Assembly: GCA_043720715.1 (NCBI GenBank) | Contig: JAYSSF010000066.1 | Span: 1 to 5,297, forward strand | Length of the DNA stretch: 5,297 nt | From: JAYSSF01 sp043720715 | Lineage (GTDB): Bacteria; Patescibacteriota; Gracilibacteria; Absconditabacterales; Absconditicoccaceae | Direction of reading: 5' to 3' | Shown here: positions 1 to 5,297 of the stretch, in pieces | Layout of the letters: each line of letters starts with the position of its first letter | Numbering within the stretch: position 1 is the stretch's first letter | Made by a program: the position numbers and the translations under genes | The notes under the pieces: generated by a model | Databases searched by the model: none | What the model saw: the letters and a program-made list of their open reading frames with translations, nothing else | What the model was told of the DNA's origin: nothing

Positions 1-80
1 AATACTAGTCATATAGTACTGTTTCTTAGCTTTTTTGCTAGTGAAAATTGATTATTTTAGTGTTATTTTAGAGGTAGGTT
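1..80. other. Left-edge non-coding leader
   Basis: No reading frame here can be assigned to a gene. A short hairpin, TAGC-TTTTTT-GCTA (27-40), is visible; it could be the remains of a terminator of a gene lying left of the window, but its four-pair stem is weak. No convincing -35/-10 pair stands out before the first gene. GAGGTAGG (71-78) just before the first gene's TTG codon is a plausible ribosome binding site. Confidence 0.35.
71..76 (+). promoter_or_regulatory. Possible Shine-Dalgarno before the first gene
   Basis: GAGGT lies five bases before the TTG codon at 81. It is the only purine-rich SD-like match in front of any of the six genes. It supports choosing a TTG start, since the in-frame codon two positions upstream (75-77) is TAG and the next in-frame ATG is at 306. 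Confidence 0.45.
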
Positions 81-848
81 TTGCAGTGTTTCCTTAAAAA
101 ATTAAATAAACGATTTCAACTGACTACTAAACACTCAATCACAAAAATACTTGCCGACAAGCAAACTATAAAACACAAAGTATATGTTGATATCTTAAGA
201 AAATTTTTTCAGGATAATGAAATATACTTTACAAATATTTCATCTCATATTACAGACGATGATCTGATTCAATTTAATCTCTTGAGAGGGGATCAAGATC
301 TTCGTATGAAGTTTTTCGACACAAAGCTCAAAGAATACTTCTGGAATGGGTTTTGATTTGATAATGCTAATCTTACACCTGCAGAAATCGCGTTTCAAAA
401 AATTGGTAATTTGGGGCTGGAAGATGTGACGGCTATAGTAGAAGTAGTACTGTCTCAGCACGGAAGTAATATAGAAGAAATAGTATGAAAGATTGAAGAA
501 GAAATTGATATTAGACTCAAAAACAATGTGTTAATTGACTCGATATTGCATCTTAATGATTTTCCTCATACATTAATTACAGATGATAAAGAACAAACAT
601 CTGCGATAGTTCTATGAATGATACAAGATAATATGAACAATCAGGGAAATAGATTTTCTCTTCTATTAATCCCTGAGATATTTAGAGAGCCGATGATGGC
701 TGATGGTATGATAGATGAGTGAGGCGTAGTTCCTCAGCTTACATTTGGTTGTCCTATTATCAATTTGCATAGTGGTAGAGTGTTTAAAATATTTGTAACT
801 CAATTTGTGAGATGTTTTTTTTCAGTAACTTGACAAAACAATAAATAA
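81..848 (+). CDS. Hypothetical protein, 255 aa (UGA read as Gly)
   Basis: I do not recognise the family. Under the standard code the frame stops at 354. With TGA as Gly it runs without interruption to TAA at 846-848, using UGA at residues 92, 136, 179, 214 and 251. The start is TTG at 81, because an in-frame TAG sits at 75-77. The N-terminal 40 residues are basic (KKLNKRF..., KHKVYVD). The middle is mixed acidic and helical (VEVVLSQHG, KIEEEIDIR). The C-terminal part is more hydrophobic (FSLLLIPEIF, LTFGCPIINL). No signal peptide or clear membrane helix is seen. The DNA is AT-rich, as in the next gene and unlike the central genes. The 3' end carries the promoter of the next gene, so the two are at least partly transcribed separately. 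A truncated 5' end with the true start upstream and frameshifted cannot be excluded. Confidence 0.7.
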
Positions 849-858
849 AGACTATAAT
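830..858 (+). promoter_or_regulatory. Consensus sigma70 promoter (TTGACA-17-TATAAT)
   Basis: TTGACA at 830-835 and TATAAT at 853-858 are separated by exactly 17 bases, a perfect match to the housekeeping consensus. Transcription would start near 865, giving a leader of about 26 bases to the ATG at 891. The -35 box lies inside the last codons of the upstream gene and includes its final in-frame TGA (831-833). Confidence 0.85.
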
Positions 859-890
859 TAACTGATCTTTATCTTTTACTTAATCTTATT

Positions 891-1397
891 ATGTCTATAG
901 AAAAATTAAATCAAATAGATTCTATTGAAGATAGACAGTCTATAGCTAAAGTACTTAGTAAAATCCAAATTGATGAAATTACAACTATCTTGAAAGATAA
1001 TCGAGACAGCGTGAAGATAAATAATCTTTTATCACAAGAAGATTTCAGGAAATACTACTTTCAATACTTCAAATTAACTCCCACTTATGAGCTGGCCAAT
1101 ATTTTCGAAATAGATGAAGAAGATTTTGATATATTTAGAAAAGAGCTAACTCGTAAGGAGGGAATTACCCTTAGGGTGCATGAGTCTTTTGTGATCAGTT
1201 ACTTTCTTTTTGAAAAAAGAATTCCGTCTCCGGAGCCATATAATTGACCTTTTGATGGATGAAGTAATTTATACTACACTTTGTGAGTCACCACATCTTG
1301 AAAATCAGTAAAGTGACTTGACTATTATGATAACAAAAGGGACTGAGACTCTAAGTATAAATGAAGATATTGAAGATACGAAGATATTGATTATTAA
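891..1397 (+). CDS. Hypothetical protein, 168 aa, with glycine-rich charged tail
   Basis: I do not recognise the family. Residues 1-118 are helical-looking and rich in I/K/E/D, with one glycine. Residues 119-168 form a different, probably disordered tail rich in G, Y, K and D (SVKGLDYYDNKRDGDSK, then YKGRYGRYEDIDY), ending at TAA 1395-1397. Eight of the nine tail glycines are TGA (residues 119, 124, 132, 137, 142, 152, 158, 161), so a standard-code annotation would lose the whole tail. The ATG at 891 is chosen because it follows the strong promoter at 830-858. No Shine-Dalgarno is visible in the T-rich leader. No signal peptide or membrane helix is seen. A rho-independent terminator follows, so the gene appears monocistronic. 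The DNA is strongly AT-rich. Confidence 0.75.
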
Positions 1398-1430
1398 AAA
1401 ACCTTAACATTGATTACATAACGCTAAATC

Positions 1431-1477
1431 CTTATAAGAAATTTCGAATTGAATCGAAAAAACTTATAAGTTTTTTT
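1431..1477 (+). terminator. Rho-independent terminator
   Basis: Two 8-bp arms CTTATAAG (1431-1438 and 1463-1470) enclose a symmetric AAA/AAA internal loop, an inner 6-bp stem TTTCGA/TCGAAA (1442-1447 and 1454-1459) and the loop ATTGAA. Seven T follow immediately (1471-1477). The position, 33 bases after the stop at 1397, fits termination of the upstream plus-strand gene. On the minus strand the structure lacks a good T-run, so it is probably one-directional. Confidence 0.75.
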
Positions 1478-1496
1478 GGTTTGAGGCATACAGGTA

Positions 1497-1523
1497 CTGG
1501 ATTGCTTCGTGCCTCGCAATGAC
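1497..1523 (-). repeat. Dispersed GTCATTGCGAGG repeat, short copy
   Basis: On the minus strand this reads GTCATTGCGAGG, then CACGAA, then GCAATCCAG. The same two end blocks occur in the longer copy at 2239-2303, in the same orientation. This sequence type resembles the dispersed palindromic repeats known from many bacteria that are often mis-translated as peptides like 'CEERSDEAI'. Together with flanking bases, GAGGCA (1483-1488) and TGCCTC (1510-1515) can pair. It lies just downstream of the metallohydrolase gene and could serve as its 3' hairpin. Confidence 0.65.
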
Positions 1524-1534
1524 GGTGCTTTGGG

Positions 1535-2188
1535 TTACCTAATCTTCCTCCACTTCCTCCAATCTGGACCATAGACTTCCTCGACCAGCTTCCAAAATCT
1601 CGGTCCATGATTCATCTCGCGTAGATGACATAACTCATGTACGATGACATAATCTGCCATGGGTTCTGGTAGGAACATGAGTTTATAATTGAAGTTGAGG
1701 TTTCATTTGCTACTACATGATCATCGTTTGGTCTTCAGCGACTTGACGGTGATATTTTGGTAGTTCCATCATAGTTTAGTATTCCATTGCTCTACTTTGC
1801 GGGTGCAAAATTCGAGAGCTGACTGCTTGTGTGTGAGAAAATGCCCACGGGAGTGATCACTCAGATCGGGGTTGGAAGACAGGATAGAGTCAGACGAGGA
1901 GAGATGATGCTTGAGAATCCAAGATTCGTACTGCTTGAGGAGGATGGATAAGGCAGCATCGCTCATAGTATATGGTACAGTGACGCGGATCTCATGACCA
2001 GGGGAGTAGCTCAGGCGGAAGCGTTTGGCTTTGGTGCTATGGATGATAGTGATTGGGATGTGATGTCACTGGATAGCGAGTATTTTTTGCTCGGATCTTG
2101 GTGGGGTGCTTTTTGATTTTGATCAAATCTTCCTTGGTTTTTTGGGTTTAGGACTGGTGAGTTGTTGTCGAATTTCGATGAGTTTCAT
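1535..2188 (-). CDS. YgjP/DUF45-family zinc metallohydrolase, 217 aa
   Basis: The protein belongs to the YgjP-like (DUF45, SprT/WLM-related) family of predicted zinc-dependent hydrolases; the physiological substrate is not known to me. Starting at ATG 2188-2186, it has a basic Pro/Lys/Ser-rich N-terminus (residues 10-35), then the family's N-terminal beta region (KAKRFRLSYSPG...IRVTVP, 53-72). The signature GSCSSKGNLNFN follows at 156-167, then VIVHELCHLREMNH (181-194) and RFW (197-199). H184, H188 and H194 are the likely zinc ligands and E185 the catalytic acid. TGA encodes Gly at residues 22, 41, 140, 156 and 162; 156 and 162 are conserved family positions. The usual Trp before G-S-C is Arg here. 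The gene is divergent from the VanW-domain gene and ends at TAA (1535-1537). Length is close to typical for the family, so it appears intact. Confidence 0.92.
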
Positions 2189-2196
2189 AGATTTTG

Positions 2197-2224
2197 ATCA
2201 TAATGTTTTCATTATTTGAAGCAA
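2197..2224 (-). promoter_or_regulatory. Probable promoter of the metallohydrolase gene
   Basis: Reading on the minus strand, TTGCTT (2224-2219) and TATGAT (2202-2197) are 16 bases apart. The -10 box ends only 8 bases before the ATG at 2188, so the transcript would be leaderless or nearly so. No Shine-Dalgarno is visible, which agrees with that arrangement. Confidence 0.45.
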
Positions 2225-2238
2225 TTGTTTTTGAATAA

Positions 2239-2303
2239 CTGGATTGCACTAAAGTACTTCCTTTGGTCGCCGCGTCGTTTCGTTCCTCACTCCTCGCAAT
2301 GAC
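2239..2303 (-). repeat. Dispersed GTCATTGCGAGG repeat, long copy
   Basis: On the minus strand this begins GTCATTGCGAGGAGTGAGG, continues through AACGAAACGACGCGGC, and ends in GCAATCCAG. The end blocks match the copy at 1497-1523. It sits between two divergent promoters, in the 175-base gap between the metallohydrolase and VanW genes. Its translation (ARSEERNDAA) is the kind of spurious peptide these repeats produce in automated annotation. Family assignment is from memory of similar elements in other bacteria. Confidence 0.65.
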
Positions 2304-2342
2304 GAAGAAATGGCAAATATTTTTGCTATTGCAAAACAATAT

Positions 2343-2348
2343 TATAAT
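2343..2348 (+). promoter_or_regulatory. Possible -10 element of the VanW-domain gene
   Basis: A perfect TATAAT lies 15 bases before the ATG at 2364, predicting a leader of about 9 bases. No good -35 exists at 16-18 bases; TTGCTA (2323-2328) would leave only 14. The box favours ATG 2364 over the in-frame ATG at 2310, which lies upstream of it. Confidence 0.4.
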
Positions 2349-2363
2349 CATTACACACAAGTT

Positions 2364-3683
2364 ATGAAGCATCTCAAACTTCCACATCCAATTGTGTGAC
2401 GACAGCGTATCTGACTGCGAGTGTGTTTTGATATTGTGATGTTGTTGATAGCAGTATATGGGATAGTAAAGCTAGGAGGGCGAGATGCTATGAAGCTAGG
2501 AGATAAGTTTTCTCAAGCTCGTAGTGATCTTGCGTCAGTGATCGCCCCCAACATCAATACAACCACCACTTCCGGACAGATAAGTGGTACTGGGATTATT
2601 GAGTCAATCGTGACGACAGTGCAGGATATTGTGAAACCCACGATCAGTACAGGGGATCTATCCGTATCAGTAGAGCAGGTCACTCCGATCGTGACAGGAG
2701 CATCATCGATGGGAGATATGCGTCATCAGGTGAGGAGATTACTTATCCAACAACTGATGGATCAGTGATTTACTGGACGAGCTACACATCCTCGAGTAGG
2801 CACGACCAACAGTATGTTGACGAGTATTGGCACAGGTGTATATGATATTCGTTATGGCGTAGAGTCGACTGATGCTCTCGATACACTGCTTCAAGAGCTC
2901 ATGGATCGCTATGCGGTGATCCCACTCGACCCAGCCCTCAGAACTAACGTCAAGATGGAGGAGATTATTATCCGTGAATCTGACTGGCGTGGATGGTCAG
3001 ATATTTATCTATTCAAAAATGCTCAGGATCTGCAGGATCTGGGCTATGAGATTGTATCGCATCGTACGAGGATCAACCATGACAAAGAATATCGCAGGTT
3101 CAATATCATGACAGCATTTGCCAAGATGGGCAATGTGATCGTACTCAATCCATGACAGGAGCTTAGTTATCTACGTGACATTGCGTTTGATAATGGTCCG
3201 AGGAAGAGCTATAAGTATGGATTATCAATTATCGGTGATGAGGAGATTATGGATTATGGATGAGGGATTTGTGGTAGTAGTACGGCGTTGTATCAGGGTA
3301 TCCTGACTAACCTCGCGTTGGATATCACCCAGCGTCGTAGTCATACTCGTCGATATTCTGATCTGTATCCAGCTACGATTAACTGACAATATATCAAAAC
3401 CCCAGGCATTGACAGTGCACTATATGGTCCATCGCTGGATCTTCATTTCACTAATATTCGTCCTTATCCAGTGATCATCGTAGCAAATTATGATGGTAGT
3501 GATTGAGGTATGGAGGAGGTGTTTAGTCTTGCTCATAGTGGTGATCGTGGTTCGTTCGAGTTTATATCAAGCTACAAGACCAGCATAGTAGATAGTAGTA
3601 ATGGTAGTACATTGCGCGGCTGATGTTATATATGGAAGGTTAACGGAGTAGAACAAAAGAGTTGTTATAAGAAGGTGTCGTAA
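2364..3683 (+). CDS. Membrane-anchored VanW-domain protein, 439 aa
   Basis: VanW-domain proteins are found in some vancomycin-resistance clusters and, more widely, in Gram-positive and CPR bacteria; their biochemical role is unsettled but linked to the cell envelope. A basic N-terminus (residues 1-19) precedes one hydrophobic segment (about 21-36), giving a likely signal anchor. Residues 40-240 are an unrecognised, probably extracytoplasmic region containing a Thr/Ser-rich stretch. The VanW domain spans about 244-385: RRFNIMTAFA (244-253), NPGQELSY (262-269, usual PGE-FSF), GGGICGSSTALY (299-310), SHTRRY (326-331), GIDSAL (348-353) and DLHFTN (359-364). TGA encodes Gly at 12, 17, 135, 264, 300, 341, 381 and 420; 264 and 300 are signature positions. 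The usual Gln after GGGIC is Gly. ATG 2364 is preferred; ATG 2310 is an in-frame alternative. TAA ends the gene at 3681-3683. No Shine-Dalgarno is seen. Confidence 0.9.
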
Positions 3684-3691
3684 TATATAGA

Positions 3692-3768
3692 TTTAAAATA
3701 GGTTTAAAATTGGACTAAAGTAGGAGAAAAATAGGATGAAGGTGGGTTGAAAGTAGCGCAAAATGATT
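3692..3768 (+). repeat. Seven degenerate 11-bp repeats with phased A-tracts
   Basis: Seven consecutive 11-base units follow each other without gaps: TTTAAAATAGG, TTTAAAATTGG, ACTAAAGTAGG, AGAAAAATAGG, ATGAAGGTGGG, TTGAAAGTAGC, GCAAAATGATT. The shared pattern is an A-run near bases 4-7 and TAGG at the end; the last unit is weak. The period is close to one helical turn, so the A-runs fall on one face of the DNA and should bend it. The array ends 45 bases before the -35 box at 3814. The period and frequent TAA/TAG codons argue against coding. Confidence 0.7.
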
Positions 3769-3813
3769 TTTGATTGATTGTCGAGTTGTTTGCTATTTCG
3801 ATATGGCTATATG

Positions 3814-3842
3814 TTGCACATTGGTGTGATTGGTGCTATAAT
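3814..3842 (+). promoter_or_regulatory. Strong sigma70-type promoter of the DedA-family gene
   Basis: TTGCAC (3814-3819) and a perfect TATAAT (3837-3842) are 17 bases apart. The predicted start near 3849 leaves a leader of about 24 bases to ATG 3873, without a Shine-Dalgarno. The spacer carries a direct repeat ATTGGTG (3820-3826 and 3829-3835), which might be an operator half-site pair. Confidence 0.75.
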
Positions 3843-3872
3843 TGAAGTAGTATTACTTGTGTAACCGTGAAT

Positions 3873-4736
3873 ATGAACCCAACAAATAGTGAACTCACTA
3901 CTGATCGTGCAGTTGACCAAGCTGTGACTCAAACAGCCCAACAATGAGATAATCCCCTTTTGAGCCAAGGGGGAGTGCAGGGTGCATTTTATCAGAATAT
4001 TTTGGATGGGTGAGTGCGACCGACAATTCTTGCGATCTTGATTATCTCAGTTGGTAATGTATTGGAGACAGGGACATTTTTCTGATTTTTGGTGCCAGTA
4101 GATGTACTCTTGTTCACATCTGGGACAATCTTAGGAGCGAATGCAAGATGGTGGTCAGCTATCTTTATGTTCCTATTCTGTGTATTTTCGACGACAGCAG
4201 GAGATTTACTATGATATCGATGGGCAGGTAAACTCGGTGAGAAGTTGTATGATAGACCTGATACATGGTTCTTCAAGAAGAAATATCTATATAACGCGCA
4301 AGCATATTTTGAAAAGTATAGTGAAAAAGCGCTCTATATCTGACGCTTTATCGTGATCGGTTCGTTCTTACCGATGTTGGCATGAGTAGCGAGGATGAAT
4401 ATCATACGTTTTACCATCCATTCAGTCTTATCTGCAACAATCTGGACTGCCGCGACATTTGTTCCGAGCTTGATCATTGGAGCGATCTGGCCTGATATTA
4501 CGACTTCATGGTGGTTGATTGCACTTGGGTTCCTAGTATTTACTGTGACGGAGATGATCGCATGGGTCGTCTTGTTTAACCAAGATATCAAGCAGATCAC
4601 GGCTCGTATCCGTGCGTCTCATGAGCAGTTTGCTGCGATCAAATCTCATGTCGTCGCCATCAAAGACCAAGTAGGAGATATCGCAGAGTTCGTCGTCAAG
4701 GGTGAGGAGAATATTGAAGAGAGTGCAGAAAAATAA
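3873..4736 (+). CDS. DedA-family membrane protein, 287 aa
   Basis: DedA/SNARE-associated (VTT-domain) proteins are polytopic inner-membrane proteins; characterised members move lipid carriers such as undecaprenyl phosphate or phospholipids across the membrane. A polar N-terminal extension (1-47) precedes the core. The re-entrant motif region is 64-88, with E65 and D77 spaced as the essential E39/D51 pair of E. coli YqjA. AGDLLGYRWAGKLG (109-122) is followed by FEKYSEKALYIGRF (146-159) and LPMLAGVARM (166-175), then hydrophobic helices at about 178-205 and 214-240. A charged, probably coiled-coil tail (about 241-287) follows. TGA encodes Gly at 25, 47, 71, 114, 157 and 171; 157 (GRF) and 171 (LAG) are conserved. 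The second essential Arg after GRF is absent. The core matches the family; both extensions make it longer than the usual 200-220 aa. It has its own promoter and ends in TAA (4734-4736). Confidence 0.92.
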
Positions 4737-4767
4737 GTTAATTTTACTTTCGTAATGTTTATATGAT

Positions 4768-5229
4768 ATGAACCAAAAGGAATATAGGGATTTGAAAATA
4801 AATAAATATAATGATGTCGAAAAGGGGGAGAGGCTTTATAGACACGAGAAAATTTATGATATTGTAAAAACTATAGAAAATTTTGTCAATAAATCTTTTG
4901 ATGATGACATAAACAATAGAGATTATATTGAATTCTATAAAGAATTATCTTCAAGGTTGCCAGATAGTTATTCAAAGGAAAATCAAAAATATTTCGCAAA
5001 ATTTATTGAACATTATAAATTTGCGAAAAATTCAGAAAAAAATCACAATAGTTCTTTTAGAAGAGCTCTTTATAAAAATTTCAAGATAGAATATCTAAAT
5101 GGGCACTATTCAAAAATAAGGGATGTGTTGCGTAAAGAAAAAACATCATTAGATGAGGTTCAATTAAAAAGATACTGATGAGTTGTGTCTATGGTTTTCT
5201 CCTTTAAGGAAACGATGATTAACCCATAG
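4768..5229 (+). CDS. Hypothetical protein, 153 aa, Lys/Tyr-rich
   Basis: I do not recognise the family. The 136 residues before the first TGA are lysine-, asparagine- and tyrosine-rich, apparently soluble and helical (KIYDIVKTIENFVNKSF; YFAKFIEHYKFAKNSEK), with only two glycines, both GGG. Two tandem TGA codons (5176-5181) follow. With UGA as Gly, fifteen more residues (VVSMVFSFKETMINP) follow to TAG at 5227-5229. If UGA somehow terminated here, the product would be 136 aa. The ATG at 4768 is 31 bases after the DedA-family stop with no obvious promoter or terminator between, so read-through from the DedA promoter is likely. No Shine-Dalgarno is visible. The DNA is much more AT-rich (27-32% GC in sampled lines) than the DedA-family gene, suggesting separate origin. 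Confidence 0.7.
5189..5229 (+). other. Weak nested inverted repeat at the gene end
   Basis: CTATGG (5189-5194) can pair with CCATAG (5224-5229), and an inner TCCTT-T-AAGGA (5200-5210) is palindromic. No T-run follows, so it does not look like a standard terminator. It overlaps the last codons and the TAG of the upstream gene. Confidence 0.3.
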
Positions 5230-5297
5230 TACCCACCCTATTCTAAATATCAACCATATTTTCAGTCTATTTCACTAGTTTGAATCTCCAGTTAGGA
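5230..5297. other. Right-edge region, no assignable gene
   Basis: I see no gene that can be supported. On the minus strand a frame entering from the window edge is open for only nine codons before TAG, too short to identify. The stretch is pyrimidine-rich on the plus strand. Confidence 0.3.

Noticed and set aside
3..20. Small inverted repeat TACTA/TAGTA at the left edge
   Set aside because: Five base pairs in AT-rich DNA is expected by chance.
240..461. Minus-strand open frame of 73 codons
   Set aside because: It is antisense to the first gene, with no start signal or recognisable motif.
2148..2387. Minus-strand open frame of 79 codons
   Set aside because: It spans the dispersed repeat (peptide ARSEERNDAA), overlaps the starts of both divergent genes and has no family resemblance.
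3692..3768. CRISPR array or coding repeat
   Set aside because: Units of 11 bases with no spacers cannot be CRISPR, the unit is not a multiple of three, and stop codons are frequent.
3992..4276. Minus-strand open frame of 94 codons
   Set aside because: It lies opposite the DedA-family gene, whose conserved motifs occupy this stretch on the plus strand.
4141..4356. Plus-strand open frame of 71 codons
   Set aside because: It is out of frame with and wholly inside the DedA-family gene.
4334..4600. Minus-strand open frame of 88 codons
   Set aside because: It is antisense to the DedA core and reflects the codon pattern of the real gene.
81..5229. Decayed pseudogenes with many nonsense mutations
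   Set aside because: All interruptions are TGA and never TAA or TAG, there are no frameshifts, and catalytic or signature motifs are intact across the joins, so recoding explains the pattern far better.
81..5229. UGA as tryptophan (code 4) or selenocysteine
   Set aside because: TGA falls on conserved Gly in VanW GGGIC, DedA GRF and LAG, and metallohydrolase SKGN. TGG is used for Trp throughout. None of the families is a known selenoprotein and no SECIS-like pattern was sought or seen beyond this. One site, KR-TGA-SC in the metallohydrolase, could superficially fit Trp, but Gly fits G-S-C better.

Overview
The window reads as a chromosomal segment from a Patescibacteria/CPR lineage that uses genetic code 25 (UGA = glycine), which points to Gracilibacteria or Absconditabacteria (SR1). 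Under the standard code every gene except the last is cut into pieces by in-frame TGA. Read with TGA as Gly, six intact genes appear (34 in-frame TGA by my count), ending in TAA (five) or TAG (one). Several TGA codons fall on glycines that are family signatures: the second Gly of the VanW GGGIC motif, the Gly of the YgjP G-S-C-S motif, and the Gly of the DedA G-R-F and L-A-G motifs.

Layout. 81-848 (+) is a 255-residue protein I do not recognise. A perfect consensus sigma70 promoter (830-858) overlaps its 3' end and drives 891-1397 (+), an unrecognised 168-residue protein with a glycine/charged tail. A hairpin plus seven T (1431-1477) ends that unit. On the minus strand, 1535-2188 is a complete YgjP/DUF45 zinc metallohydrolase with HELCH. 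It is bracketed by two same-orientation copies of a dispersed repeat (GTCATTGCGAGG...GCAATCCAG). Divergent from it, 2364-3683 (+) is a membrane-anchored VanW-domain protein. A 189-base gap follows, holding an 11-bp phased A-tract array and a strong promoter. Next come a DedA-family membrane protein (3873-4736, +) and an AT-rich unknown gene (4768-5229, +) that may be co-transcribed with it.

The conserved middle (YgjP, VanW, DedA) has a higher GC content (37-50% in 60-base samples). The three unrecognised genes at the two ends are AT-rich (23-32% in samples), so the window looks like a conserved core flanked by lineage-specific or acquired genes. VanW and DedA proteins both relate to the cell envelope. 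I see no direct evidence that the six genes form one pathway.

No tRNA, rRNA, CRISPR array or transposase is visible. Recoding is inferred from reading frames and motifs alone, because the tRNA-Gly(UCA) gene that would confirm it is not in the window.
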